DNA of 57,028 bases from Polaromonas sp. (lineage in GTDB: Bacteria; Pseudomonadota; Gammaproteobacteria; Burkholderiales; Burkholderiaceae_C). This document shows positions 23,880 to 32,522 of this stretch, piece by piece; positions within the stretch are counted from its first letter, which is position 1; each line of letters begins with the position of its first letter. Location: contig JAAFJF010000015.1 in assembly GCA_013298815.1 (NCBI GenBank), positions 1 to 57,028 of the forward strand, in the 5' to 3' direction. The translations under genes and the position numbers were made by a program. The notes below the pieces were generated by a model, which had not been told where the DNA came from, searched no databases, and saw nothing but the letters and a program-made list of their open reading frames with translations.

Positions 23880-24797
23880 ATGATCGATATAACCCGCGCC
23901 ACTTTTGACACCGACATCGTCCAAGCGTCGATGACCACCCCCGTTTTGGTCGATTTTTGGCACCCCAAGAGCGAGCAATGCTTGCTTCTCGTCCCCCTGC
24001 TGGAGAAACTGGAAACTGTGTACGCCGGACGCTTCATTTTGGCGAAAGTGGACGCCAGCCAAGAGCAAGAAATCGCTCAGGCGTTTGGCGTACAGAGCAT
24101 TCCGACCTGCATTTTGATGGTGGGCGGCAAGCCGGTGGATGGTTTTCAGGGCGCTGTGCCTGAGGACAAACTCAAAGAATTCCTAGACAAACACCTGCCT
24201 CCCGCTTTAGAGCTTGAAGCCGAAGAGCCAGAAACCGCAGAATTTGCTGAAATCACCCCAGAAATGGCGCTGAACAAGCTGGTAGACAAGCTCAAAGCCG
24301 CCCCCGAAGACGAAACCGCCCGCTTCGATTTGGTGAAACTCCTGATGATTCTAGGCCGCGACGACGACGCCAAAATCGCCTTCGCCCCCGTGATTGCCAA
24401 AACCAGCGTGGTGCGCAAGTTTGATTCGTTAAAGCGCTGGATGGATGCTTCGGATGCTATGCATTCAATAGCTGCTCAGGCAGCAAATACGACGACTAAT
24501 GCCATATTTGACACCTTAAATGCCAAGATAACCGAAAATAAGCGAGATTTCGAATCCCGCTTCCGTAAAACCCAGCTGTTGATGGCGCAACAGCGCTGGA
24601 CAGAGGCGATGGACGAACTGCTAGAAATCTTGATGCGCGACAAAACCTGGAACGAAGACCAAGCCCGCAAAACCTACATCGCCATTCTAGACATCATAGA
24701 ACCCGCGCCAGTGAAAGTGGCAGATGGGCAGATTCCGCCGGTGGATGCGACTGTGGCGACGTATCGGCGTAGGTTGAGTAGTGTGGTTTTGAGTTAA
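23880..24797 (+). CDS. cnoX: thioredoxin-fold co-chaperone (CnoX/YbbN)
   Basis: The protein has 305 residues. The N-terminal thioredoxin domain (about 1-110) has SEQC at 31-34 in place of CxxC, the S-x-x-C form of the chaperedoxin CnoX, so reductase activity is not expected. The strand IPTCILMVGGKPVDGFQGAVPE is normal. The rest is TPR-like helices (ALNKLVDKLKAAPEDETARFDLVKLLMILGRDDDAKIAF; FESRFRKTQLLMAQQRWTEAMDELLEILMRDK). An interspersed repeat copy (24457-24512) lengthens the segment between two TPR-like units. CnoX protects clients from oxidation and hands them to GroEL. The gene lies between purE and purC on the opposite strand. Confidence 0.9.
   Translation: MIDITRATFDTDIVQASMTTPVLVDFWHPKSEQCLLLVPLLEKLETVYAGRFILAKVDASQEQEIAQAFGVQSIPTCILMVGGKPVDGFQGAVPEDKLKEFLDKHLPPALELEAEEPETAEFAEITPEMALNKLVDKLKAAPEDETARFDLVKLLMILGRDDDAKIAFAPVIAKTSVVRKFDSLKRWMDASDAMHSIAAQAANTTTNAIFDTLNAKITENKRDFESRFRKTQLLMAQQRWTEAMDELLEILMRDKTWNEDQARKTYIAILDIIEPAPVKVADGQIPPVDATVATYRRRLSSVVLS
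24457..24512 (+). repeat. interspersed 60-bp repeat, copy 5 (in frame in cnoX)
   Basis: Reads GCTATGCATTCAATAGCTGC, then TCAGGCAGCAAATACGACGA, then CTAATGCCATATTTGA. It is translated as AMHSIAAQAANTTTNAIFD, the same frame as in glmU, thiL and udg. It is followed at once by the native-looking LNAKITENKRDFESRF. Confidence 0.9.
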
Positions 24798-24841
24798 GAC
24801 TATCGTTCTACGTTATTGATAGGCTACACTCGTTTCGAATT

Positions 24842-25699
24842 ATGCAAACTTACGACGAACCGCGACCATCCATACCTGCCGAACTGCGCAGGGCAGTTGC
24901 CGTTGAATCGGGTCATGCGTGCGCCGTTACGAGATGTGGCGAACACACCTATCTAGAAATCCACCACATCAATCAAAATAGAGCTGATAACCAAGTCGGG
25001 AATTTGGTCTTACTTTGTGACAAGCATCACAAGATGGCTCACGCTGGCGTCATAGATAGAAAGGCTCTTCAACAATACAAACAACTCCTCAATGATGCAT
25101 ACAATTCGGAGTTGTTTGTACGCATTCGCCGCCTTGAAGAGCTAGTGAAACAAGGCAAGACACTTGAGAATGAAGCTATCGCTGTGCAAGCAAACGTGCC
25201 AAATAGTGATCCAGACCTACCGACAAAAACTACTTCGCGCAGATCACAGCTCATGTATTCGACTCTTGAGCAAATAGCACTTACAAAGTACGAACGCGAA
25301 CACAATTTGATCCTTGAACGTGAACCACGTTTCAGCAAAGGTAGCGCCCAAGTCCGGCTTGATGCAGTGCGGCAAGACGATAATCTGAATGAGGATCTTA
25401 TCGTCGAGGTTCGATGGCTGCGTAAGCGATATCTCGATACCCCGATCTGGGTTCGACAAATTGAGGCGGCGACTTGGACTTATGAGTTGATTACTGGCCG
25501 AAAAGGTAGAGGAATTCTCATCTTTGTCGTTCCGAAAGAAAGTATGAAAACTATTGCCGATCTTCCAATTACGGCAGCTGAACTTGAAAAAGTGGACATT
25601 AAACCGGAAATCGTCATCTACACATACTCAGACTTAGGCTTTGATCCTGGTTCCATTTCGGCTGAGATATTTGCATCAAACATCAAATCTCAACCTTGA
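24842..25699 (+). CDS. HNH nuclease-domain protein with possible PD-(D/E)XK-like C-terminus
   Basis: The protein has 285 residues. Residues 20-70 form a zinc-type HNH domain: Cys27 and Cys32 (CAVTRC), LEIHHIN with His41/His42, Asn54 in GNLVLLC, Cys59, His62, His63 and His67. A charged helix follows (90-110). Residues 135-240 look like a second nuclease fold: Glu143, Asp174 in QVRLDAVRQ and Glu189-Val-Arg191 in DLIVEVRWLRK occupy positions like those of PD-(D/E)XK enzymes, with Arg replacing Lys. I do not recognise the family name. The gene is more AT-rich than its neighbours and stands alone, so horizontal transfer and a defence role are reasonable but unproven. Confidence 0.75.
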   Translation: MQTYDEPRPSIPAELRRAVAVESGHACAVTRCGEHTYLEIHHINQNRADNQVGNLVLLCDKHHKMAHAGVIDRKALQQYKQLLNDAYNSELFVRIRRLEELVKQGKTLENEAIAVQANVPNSDPDLPTKTTSRRSQLMYSTLEQIALTKYEREHNLILEREPRFSKGSAQVRLDAVRQDDNLNEDLIVEVRWLRKRYLDTPIWVRQIEAATWTYELITGRKGRGILIFVVPKESMKTIADLPITAAELEKVDIKPEIVIYTYSDLGFDPGSISAEIFASNIKSQP

Positions 25700-25751
25700 T
25701 GTCCAAGACTAACTAAAAATCTCACCTTAGAAGTAAACAGCTAAAAAATTT

Positions 25752-26651
25752 TTAGCTTGTCAACCGAGTCCAAGCCTCTTGGTACTTCGCCGCCGTCTTA
25801 TCAATCACCTCACGCGGCACGCGGGGGGCTGGTGGGGTTTTGTCCCAGGTTTGGGTTTCTAGCCAGTCGCGGACGAACTGTTTGTCGAAGCTTGGGGGGT
25901 TTTTGCCTTCTGTGTAGCTTTCGGCAGGCCAAAAGCGGGAAGAATCGGGGGTCAATACCTCGTCCATCAGGGTCAGCGTGCCGTCGGCGTCTAGGCCAAA
26001 TTCAAACTTGGTGTCGGCGATGATGATGCCTTTGGTCAAGGCGAATTCGTAGGCGGTTTTGTAGATGGCGATGCTGAGGGTTTTGATTTTTTCGGCCAAA
26101 TCGACACCAATTTTGTCGCACATCTGCTCAAAAGTGATGTTTTCGTCATGCTCGCCCACTATCGCTTTGGCAGCGGGGGTGAAGATAGGTTCGGGGAGTT
26201 TGGAGGCGTTTTGCAAGCCAGCTGGCAGTTTGACACCGCAAACCGATTGCGACACTTGGTATTCCGCCCAGCCGCTGCCCGCCAGATAACCGCGCACCAC
26301 GGCTTCAACTGGGATAGGTTTCAAGCGCTTCACCAGCATGGAGCGGCCTGTGACATAAGGTACTTCGGCAGCGGTGACAGCGCTTTCGGGTGATTCACCG
26401 GTTAAGTGATTCGGGCACAAATCAGCACCGTTTTTGCCCAGCTTTTCAAACCAAAACAGCGCCATTTGGGTCAACAATGCGCCTTTGCCCGGAATCGGTT
26501 CGCCCATGATGACGTCAAACGCGCTCAAGCGGTCGCTGGCGACCATCAAAATGCGATCGTTGCCGACAGCATAGTTGTCGCGGACTTTGCCTCTGGCGAG
26601 TAGCGTTAAGGAGGCGATGTTGGAGGTGTGGACGGAGGCTGCAGTAGTCAT
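25752..26651 (-). CDS. purC: phosphoribosylaminoimidazole-succinocarboxamide synthase
   Basis: Joins CAIR and aspartate in purine synthesis, the step after PurE. The protein has 299 residues: [105 protein letters not shown]. The stop codon lies in a 19-nt palindrome AGCTAAAAAATTTTTAGCT (25739-25757), perhaps a weak terminator. purC and purE are on the same strand but separated by cnoX and the HNH gene on the other strand. Confidence 0.97.
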   Translation of the reverse strand: MTTAASVHTSNIASLTLLARGKVRDNYAVGNDRILMVASDRLSAFDVIMGEPIPGKGALLTQMALFWFEKLGKNGADLCPNHLTGESPESAVTAAEVPYVTGRSMLVKRLKPIPVEAVVRGYLAGSGWAEYQVSQSVCGVKLPAGLQNASKLPEPIFTPAAKAIVGEHDENITFEQMCDKIGVDLAEKIKTLSIAIYKTAYEFALTKGIIIADTKFEFGLDADGTLTLMDEVLTPDSSRFWPAESYTEGKNPPSFDKQFVRDWLETQTWDKTPPAPRVPREVIDKTAAKYQEAWTRLTS

Positions 26652-26684
26652 AACCTAGATTATCGCCTGAGAAAGTGCGTTTGT

Positions 26685-26748
26685 TTTTGCTATATTTTTA
26701 ATAGCTGCTTAGGCAATAAATACGCTGGCTAGAGCGATATTTATGCCT
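26685..26748 (+). repeat. interspersed 60-bp repeat, copy 6 (purC-pyk spacer)
   Basis: A full-length intergenic copy: TTGCTATATTTTTAATAGCT, then GCTTAGGCAATAAATACGCT, then GGCTAGAGCGATATTTATGC. It is close to what I take as the consensus and is useful as a reference. It lies downstream of pyk and upstream of purC on their strand, so it would be in the 5' leader of purC or in a pyk-purC transcript. Confidence 0.92.
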
Positions 26749-26772
26749 ATTTTTGATGCATATAGCTAAAAA

Positions 26773-28209
26773 TCAGCCAACGCGGCAGATTTTCAGCATG
26801 TTTGTGCCGCCTGGCGTGCCCATAGGCTCGCCGCAGGTGATGGCGTAAACATCGCCTTTTTGCACGATGCCACGGGCTTTGAGGTGGGCTTCAGCTTGCG
26901 CCAAGGCGGTGTCGCGGTCGCTGGCGGTGTCCATCAACAAAGGTTGCACGTTGCGGTACAGCGTCATTTTGCGCTGGGTGGCGATTTGGGCTGTGAGTGC
27001 GTAGATGGGGATATGAATGCGATGCCGGCTCATCCACAGGGCGGCGCTGCCGCTTTCTGTCATCGCGACGATGGCTTTTGCGCCCAAGTGATGCGCGGTG
27101 AACAAAGCGCCCATGGCGATGGATTGGTCAATACGGTCAAAAGCCATGCCGGTGAAATCGGCGTCCAACTTGACATCTTCGGCGCTTTCGGCAGCGGCGC
27201 AGATGTTGGCCATTTCAATGACGGTTTCAACGGGGTATTTGCCAGCGGCTGTCTCGGCGGAGAGCATGACGGCGTCTGTGCCATCCAAGACCGCATTCGC
27301 CACGTCGCTCACCTCAGCGCGTGTCGGTACGGCGTTGGTGATCATGGATTCCATCATTTGGGTCGCAGTGATGGTGGTTTTGTCATGCTTCAAGGCCAGC
27401 TTGATCATGCGCTTTTGCAAGGCAGGTACAGCGGCGTTACCGACTTCAACCGCCAAATCGCCACGGGCGACCATGATGCTGTCGCTGGCGATGATGATTT
27501 CCTCGAGCTTTGGAATCGCCTCAGCGCGTTCGATTTTGGCGATCAAATGCGGCTTGTGGCAGAACGGTTCGCCGGCGACGTTCGCCAGCTGACGCGCTAA
27601 TTCCATGTCTGAGCCATTTTTCGGGAAACTCACTGCCAAATAATCGGCTTGAAAGCTCATGGCGGTTTTGATGTCGTCCATGTCTTTGGCGGTCAACGCT
27701 GGGGCAGTCAAGCCGCCGCCTTGTTTGTTGATGCCTTTGTTGTTGGACAAATCGCCACCCATTTTAACGGTGGTGTGCACGGCTTGGCCAACGACTTTGT
27801 CAACGGTCAGCACGATCAAACCGTCGTTCAACAACAGCACATCGTCTGCTTTGACTTCATTAGGCAAGTTTTTGTAATCTAGGCCGACAGCGTCTTGGTC
27901 GCCCAACTCGGTGCGGGCGGCGTCTAAGATGAATTTAGCGCCGACTTCAAGCACGATTTTGTTGTTCACAAAGCGGCTGATGCGGATTTTGGGGCCTTGT
28001 AAGTCGGCCATGATACCAACCACAGTGCCAGCACGTGCTGCAGCTTCACGCACCATTTTTGCGCGGTCGCAATGGTCTTGGGCAGAGCCGTGGCTGAAAT
28101 TCAAACGCATGACATTGACGCCAGCGCGAATCATTTGCTCCAAAATTGCTGGGTCGCTGGATGCGGGGCCTAAAGTGGCGACGATTTTGGTGGCTCTGCG
28201 TGACGACAT
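26773..28209 (-). CDS. pyk: pyruvate kinase
   Basis: Converts phosphoenolpyruvate and ADP to pyruvate and ATP in glycolysis. The protein has 478 residues from the ATG at 28209 (MSSRRATKIVATLGPASSD), preceded by a good CGGAGA ribosome-binding site; an ATG at 28248 in the same frame is unlikely. Motifs: VMRLNFSHGS, MADLQGPKIRI, LIAKIERAEAIPKLEEI, MVARGDLAVEVG, TATQMMESMITNAVPTRAEVSDVANAVLDGTDAVMLSAETAAGKYPVE, and a C-terminal regulatory domain. Confidence 0.97.
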   Translation of the reverse strand: MSSRRATKIVATLGPASSDPAILEQMIRAGVNVMRLNFSHGSAQDHCDRAKMVREAAARAGTVVGIMADLQGPKIRISRFVNNKIVLEVGAKFILDAARTELGDQDAVGLDYKNLPNEVKADDVLLLNDGLIVLTVDKVVGQAVHTTVKMGGDLSNNKGINKQGGGLTAPALTAKDMDDIKTAMSFQADYLAVSFPKNGSDMELARQLANVAGEPFCHKPHLIAKIERAEAIPKLEEIIIASDSIMVARGDLAVEVGNAAVPALQKRMIKLALKHDKTTITATQMMESMITNAVPTRAEVSDVANAVLDGTDAVMLSAETAAGKYPVETVIEMANICAAAESAEDVKLDADFTGMAFDRIDQSIAMGALFTAHHLGAKAIVAMTESGSAALWMSRHRIHIPIYALTAQIATQRKMTLYRNVQPLLMDTASDRDTALAQAEAHLKARGIVQKGDVYAITCGEPMGTPGGTNMLKICRVG

Positions 28210-28368
28210 GAAGATATCTCCGTTGTTATGTCTTGGGCACATGATCAAACCGCTTGACCATGTAATTTAGTAACTCAAATTTTATGTATCTTTAATGATT
28301 TTAGTTACAAATCGAACAAAAAGGTGTGTTTGTAAGTTACCAAAGGGTTACGAAAAGATCAATAGAAG
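28210..28368 (-). promoter_or_regulatory. pyk upstream region
   Basis: A 159-bp AT-rich spacer between azlD and pyk. On the minus strand TTGTAA followed 16 bases later by TACATA is a candidate promoter for pyk. GTAACT/AGTTAC inverted pairs flank it (around 28270-28310), and a further GTTAC occurs near 28335 and 28370. A regulatory palindrome is possible. Confidence 0.4.
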
Positions 28369-28710
28369 TTACCAGTTCAAACCCAAATGTAACGGTAAAT
28401 ACACCAGCATGCCCAAGCTCATGGTGAGCAGCACACTTTTGCGCCAAAAATAGACCGCTGCACCCACAAAACCGGCGATCAATTTAGCATCATGCCAAGA
28501 GCTTAATAATTGACCTTGGGTGATCAAAATTTCAGGCAAGATAACGGCTGACAAAGCGGCAATGGGCGCGTAATGCAAACCACGATTCACCCAATTGGGT
28601 AACTGCCACGACCTGCTGGAGTAGAGAAAAAAGCCGCGCGTGATAACAGTTATCAGCGCCAAACCAATGATGGTAATGAGAGTCCAAGCATCAGACGTAT
28701 TTGCTGTCAC
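28369..28710 (-). CDS. azlD: branched-chain amino acid exporter small subunit, AzlD family
   Basis: The protein has 113 residues from the GTG at 28710, which overlaps the azlC stop as GTGA; the frame is open further upstream but would lie within azlC. Three to four hydrophobic segments (WTLITIIGLALITVITRGFFLY; APIAALSAVILPEILI; VYFWRKSVLLTMSLGMLVYLPLHLGL) match AzlD. AzlC and AzlD together form an exporter for branched-chain amino acids or their analogues in the inner membrane. The C-terminal GLNW is normal for the family. Confidence 0.9.
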   Translation of the reverse strand: MTANTSDAWTLITIIGLALITVITRGFFLYSSRSWQLPNWVNRGLHYAPIAALSAVILPEILITQGQLLSSWHDAKLIAGFVGAAVYFWRKSVLLTMSLGMLVYLPLHLGLNW

Positions 28711-29477
28711 GCTGCTTCCTTTACTTCTTCTTTTTCTTGTGTTTTGTTTTCTGCTTTGTTCATCGTTCGCTGCGTTTTGTCCAGCAACAAACACATGGCC
28801 ACAGCGGCGCAAATAGCAACAACGATGTTCATTTTGAGCGGTAATGCGTAAGCAATAACGGCCACCGTACTAGATACGACGGCAGCTACAACTCGCAACT
28901 TGCTGGTCGCCAAAGAACAAAGAATACCCAACAAGGACAAAATACCCGCAAAACCCAGCCCCCACTGCACGGGCACTTGGTGGGCCAGGGCGATGCCAAT
29001 CAAGCTAGCGCCCATCCAAGCGACCCACGTCAAACCTGTGTTGCCCGCTAAAAACGCGTCTTGTTCATCGTGCTCAGCTTTCGTGGAGCCAGGTTTTGGA
29101 AATTTGCTGACGAACTGGACATAGCTTAAATCTGCCGTTAAATAGCCACTCATCAAGCGCTTCCAACGCGGCAAATGCATCAAATACGGCCGCAAATGGG
29201 CGCTGAACACCACGAAGCGCAGGTTGACGCATAAACCCGTTAACAAAATCACCCACATGGGCGCGCCCACAGCGATGAGCGGAATGGCAGCCAACTGCGA
29301 ACTGCCTGCGAAAACCAGCAGCGTCATGACGACGGATTCGACCACGCTCATGCCGCTGTTGACCATGGCCACGCCCATCGTCAGCCCCCACGCCACCATG
29401 CCCGGCAGCATGGGAATGCAGTCTTTCGCACCCTGCAAATAGGCGGGGTGGGTGTAATTGCTGCGGCTTAAAAACAT
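28707..29477 (-). CDS. azlC: branched-chain amino acid exporter large subunit, AzlC family
   Basis: The protein has 256 residues with six to seven membrane helices. GAKDCIPMLPGMVAWGLTMGVAMVNSGMSVVESVVMTLLVFAGSSQLAAIPLIAVGAPMWVILLTGLCVNLRFVVFSAHLRPYL is the AzlC signature. A charged C-terminal tail (KTQRTMNKAENKTQEKEEVKEAA) is longer than usual. It follows fmt by 9 bases and overlaps azlD, so def-fmt-azlC-azlD is probably one operon. Confidence 0.92.
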   Translation of the reverse strand: MFLSRSNYTHPAYLQGAKDCIPMLPGMVAWGLTMGVAMVNSGMSVVESVVMTLLVFAGSSQLAAIPLIAVGAPMWVILLTGLCVNLRFVVFSAHLRPYLMHLPRWKRLMSGYLTADLSYVQFVSKFPKPGSTKAEHDEQDAFLAGNTGLTWVAWMGASLIGIALAHQVPVQWGLGFAGILSLLGILCSLATSKLRVVAAVVSSTVAVIAYALPLKMNIVVAICAAVAMCLLLDKTQRTMNKAENKTQEKEEVKEAA

Positions 29478-29486
29478 AGACCGAGC

Positions 29487-30479
29487 TTAAACCAAGTCGC
29501 CAAAGCACATGCCAACTTGTACATCGAAGCCGCGTACGAAATCGGGCACTTTGAGGCGCTTGCCGCCAGGGCGCTGTAATTCGGTCAAATTCACTACATT
29601 ATTGATAGCTGCGCAGGCAATGAATACGCCAGCTAGAGCCACTATTTGACCATTTTTATAGGTTTTATTGGCTTGTAGCAAGGTTTTGTCGCCCAATTCG
29701 GCTCCCCAGACCTTGATTTGCTCGCCATTGAGTGTTGTCGCCGCGCCTGGGAAGGGGTTGAAGGCGCGAATGCGGCGGGTAATGACTTCGGCGCTTTGCG
29801 ACCAGTCGATGTGCGCCTCGGTTTTTTCGATTTTGTGGGCGTAGGTGATGCCTGAATCAATGCCTACTTCAGGCTGCTTTTCGGCTTTCAAATTTGCCAA
29901 CTCAGCGAGGGTTTTGACAATCAAATCGCCTCCCATGTCAGCCAATTTGTCGTGCAAAGAGCCTGTCGTGTCGATGTCCAGAATCGGCAATTCGCCGCGC
30001 AACAACATGTCGCCGGTGTCTAAACCCACGTCCATTTGCATGATGGTGACCCCAGTGGTGGCATCGCCTGCTTCGATGGCGCGATGAATCGGTGCTGCGC
30101 CGCGCCAGCGGGGCAACAAGGATGCGTGAATATTCAGACAACCAAGCTTGGGAGAAGTGAGCGCCCACTGCGGCAAAATTAAACCGTAAGCGGCAACGAT
30201 CATCGCTTCAGCACCGTCCGCAATCGCTTTATCAATGGCGGCTTTGCCATGTTCTGCTTCTTCGGGGAATTTACCATCCAAACGCAGGCTGCGCGGCTGG
30301 GCGACCGGGATGTTGTTCTCCAAAGCAAACTGCTTAACAGCCGAAGCCTGCAGCTTCATGCCGCGCCCTGCAGGGCGGTCGGGTTGGGTAAGTACCAAAA
30401 CGATCTCGTGCCCAGCATCAACCAAGGCTTGCATCGCCGTACTGGCAAATTCTGGCGTGCCAGCGAAAATGAGCTTCAT
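29487..30479 (-). CDS. fmt: methionyl-tRNA formyltransferase
   Basis: Formylates initiator Met-tRNA with 10-formyl-THF. The protein has 330 residues from the ATG at 30479 ([14 protein letters not shown]); upstream residues in the frame are not part of the family. Motifs: [24 protein letters not shown] (catalytic Asn-His-Asp), [18 protein letters not shown], and the C-terminal [12 protein letters not shown]. An interspersed repeat copy in antisense orientation (29592-29651) encodes [19 protein letters not shown] in the C-terminal tRNA-binding domain. From memory this segment is close in length to the native strands. The gene is 10 bases after def. Confidence 0.96.
   Translation of the reverse strand: MKLIFAGTPEFASTAMQALVDAGHEIVLVLTQPDRPAGRGMKLQASAVKQFALENNIPVAQPRSLRLDGKFPEEAEHGKAAIDKAIADGAEAMIVAAYGLILPQWALTSPKLGCLNIHASLLPRWRGAAPIHRAIEAGDATTGVTIMQMDVGLDTGDMLLRGELPILDIDTTGSLHDKLADMGGDLIVKTLAELANLKAEKQPEVGIDSGITYAHKIEKTEAHIDWSQSAEVITRRIRAFNPFPGAATTLNGEQIKVWGAELGDKTLLQANKTYKNGQIVALAGVFIACAAINNVVNLTELQRPGGKRLKVPDFVRGFDVQVGMCFGDLV
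29592..29651 (+). repeat. interspersed 60-bp repeat, copy 7 (antisense in fmt)
   Basis: The plus strand reads ACTACATTATTGATAGCTGC, then GCAGGCAATGAATACGCCAG, then CTAGAGCCACTATTTGACC. fmt is on the minus strand, so the repeat is translated from its complementary strand as [16 protein letters not shown]. It shows that both strands of the element can be read through. Confidence 0.9.
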
Positions 30480-30489
30480 CGTTTTTCTA

Positions 30490-31032
30490 TCAAAGTTTGG
30501 GTCTAGCCATTTTTTCGTATTGCGCGTCTTTTTCTTCTTCACGCTTGATTTTGAGCATTTTGGTCTTGATTCGGTTGAATTTCAGGTTAGACAAATACTC
30601 CACAAACACCTTACCCAACAGGTGATCGAGTTCGTGCTGAATACAAACCGCCAGCATATCGTCCGCCTCAAGCTGCTGTGGTTTGCCTTCAGCGTCTAAA
30701 TACGAGACTTTGACAGCAACGGCACGTTCCACTTTGTCGTAAATTTCAGGTACGGACAAGCAGCCTTCTTCGCCAACATGTTTTTCTGGGCTGTACCAAG
30801 TGATTTCAGGGTTGATAAGCACCAAAGGCTCGTCCCGGGAGTCTGACACGTCTATCACCACCAAGCGCTCATGCACGTTGACTTGTGTGGCTGCCAAGCC
30901 AATGCCTTTGGCGTCGTACATGGTCTCTAACATGTCGGCAATCAGGGTGGTGATGCGTTGATCTACCGCAGCAACAGGTTTAGCGACGATGTTCAAACGA
31001 GGATCGGGAAAGGCAAGTATGGGTAATAGCAT
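30490..31032 (-). CDS. def: peptide deformylase
   Basis: Removes the N-formyl group from new proteins; partner of Fmt, encoded directly downstream. The protein has 180 residues. The three deformylase motifs are present: [27 protein letters not shown] (metal Cys) and [12 protein letters not shown] (HExxH). The C-terminal tail is basic ([25 protein letters not shown]). The start [13 protein letters not shown] is typical. The gene is divergent from the LysM gene across a 232-bp spacer. Confidence 0.97.
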   Translation of the reverse strand: MLLPILAFPDPRLNIVAKPVAAVDQRITTLIADMLETMYDAKGIGLAATQVNVHERLVVIDVSDSRDEPLVLINPEITWYSPEKHVGEEGCLSVPEIYDKVERAVAVKVSYLDAEGKPQQLEADDMLAVCIQHELDHLLGKVFVEYLSNLKFNRIKTKMLKIKREEEKDAQYEKMARPKL

Positions 31033-31264
31033 GGCGAAATTAAAGTAAACGGCAACAAAACAAAAAACTAAAGACCAAATATGAGAGCAATCAGCTCAAA
31101 AAACCAGCGCGTTGCGAGGCGCTGATGAGAAGATGCAGGGGCGGTAGAGGGGAAAAGACAACAAATATTTTACTATTCCTGTTTAATTGGTGTTATTTGC
31201 GGCGATTTCGATAGAGAATTATGCGAATTCGCTGAAAATGACTGAATCGCCTCAATGAGTAATT
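31033..31264. promoter_or_regulatory. divergent def / LysM-protein spacer
   Basis: A 232-bp spacer between two divergent starts. It contains the palindrome GCGAATTCGC (around 31222) near a GATAGAGAAT that could act as a -10 for the LysM-dprA operon. No gene or repeat copy was seen in it. Confidence 0.4.
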
Positions 31265-32521
31265 ATGAATAAAACACTGAATTCTCAAGCACTGAATGAA
31301 CTAAGCAAGCTTGCGCCTACCCTGCTAGCCAGCGTGTTGTTTGCTGCTTTGCCAATTTCTGCCTCAATTGCAGCTACAGCTAGCCCTTTAACGGTGAGCC
31401 CATCACAACAAAAAACCGCATCACAAGTTGCGACCGATGGTGTTGCGCTAAGCGAGCTGGCACCCAACGCGCCAGACAGCTACACCGTCAAACGCGGTGA
31501 CACCCTTTGGGCGATTTCGAAGCTCTTCCTCAAAAGCCCGTGGCGTTGGCCTGAGTTGTGGGGCATGAATATGACGGACATCAAAAACCCGCACTTGATT
31601 TATCCAGGACAAACCTTGTATTTGGACAAATTAAATGGGCGTGCACGTTTGAGCACCCAACGCGGTGGTCGCTCTGACAGTTTGGAAACAGTGAAGCTAT
31701 CACCACGTACGCGTAGCAGCAATTTACCTGAAGCATCTATTCCAACGCTGCAAAACAACTTGATCGAGCCGTTTTTGACCGAGCCTATCATTGTTGAAGA
31801 AGCTACCTTGCTTGCAGCGCCTAGATTTGTATCAGCCCAAGAAGGACGTGTATTTATCAGCGAAGGCGACCGCGCTTATGCGCGCAGTGCAGACGGTACG
31901 GCACTCAGCATTGCGGCGGGAAAACCGCTTGATTTCAGGGTTTTTCGCAATGCAACCGCGTTGAAAGACCCAGGTACAGGTGAGATTTTGGGCTATGAAG
32001 CACAATTTGTAGGCCGTGCTAAGTTGATTCGCGGCGAGTCTGTTACTGCTGTTCGTGGTTCTGAAGTAAAAGCTGGCGAAACTGCTGCGACTGAAATTGT
32101 GCCCGCTACGCTGGATATCGTGCGCTCTAAAGAAGAAATGCGCACAGGCGACCGCTTGTTGCCTGAGCCGCCATTAGAGTTGCTAACCTACACGCCGCGT
32201 GCTCCTGCCAACGCTGTCGAAGCTCGCATTGTGTCTGTCTACGGAAGTGCCGTGGCTAACGTGGCACAAAACCAAGTAGTCGTCATCAACCGTGGTACCA
32301 AAGATGGCATTGAACGCGGCCATGTGCTGGCGATTCAAACCAACGGCGAGCGCATTGTTGATAAGACAGGTACAAGCTATCAAGACATCAAGTTGCCAGA
32401 TGAGCGCAACGGCTTGTTGATGGTGTTTCGCCCTTTCGAGCGCGTTTCATACGCTTTGGTACTAACAGCAACGCAAGCTGTTCGAGTGGGCGACTGGTTG
32501 GTCAATCCTGCAAAACAATAA
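31265..32521 (+). CDS. LysM domain protein, exported
   Basis: The protein has 418 residues. An N-terminal hydrophobic stretch (LAPTLLASVLFAALPISASIAATA) looks like a signal peptide after an unusually long start, so export is likely. One LysM peptidoglycan-binding domain follows at about 76-120 (DSYTVKRGDTLWAISKLFLKSPWRWPELWGMNM, NPHLIYPGQTLYL). The remaining 300 residues contain several small beta segments (GRVFISEGDRAYARS; LGYEAQFVGRAKLI; VVINRGTKDGIERGHVLAIQ). This architecture is commonly found directly upstream of dprA in betaproteobacteria, as here, with the dprA start 1 base after its stop. Confidence 0.92.
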   Translation: MNKTLNSQALNELSKLAPTLLASVLFAALPISASIAATASPLTVSPSQQKTASQVATDGVALSELAPNAPDSYTVKRGDTLWAISKLFLKSPWRWPELWGMNMTDIKNPHLIYPGQTLYLDKLNGRARLSTQRGGRSDSLETVKLSPRTRSSNLPEASIPTLQNNLIEPFLTEPIIVEEATLLAAPRFVSAQEGRVFISEGDRAYARSADGTALSIAAGKPLDFRVFRNATALKDPGTGEILGYEAQFVGRAKLIRGESVTAVRGSEVKAGETAATEIVPATLDIVRSKEEMRTGDRLLPEPPLELLTYTPRAPANAVEARIVSVYGSAVANVAQNQVVVINRGTKDGIERGHVLAIQTNGERIVDKTGTSYQDIKLPDERNGLLMVFRPFERVSYALVLTATQAVRVGDWLVNPAKQ

Positions 32522-32522
32522 C

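Noticed and set aside
26860-27600. A 246-codon open frame antisense to pyk.
   Set aside because: It is a shadow of the real gene: low-complexity composition, no family resemblance, opposite to a conserved enzyme.
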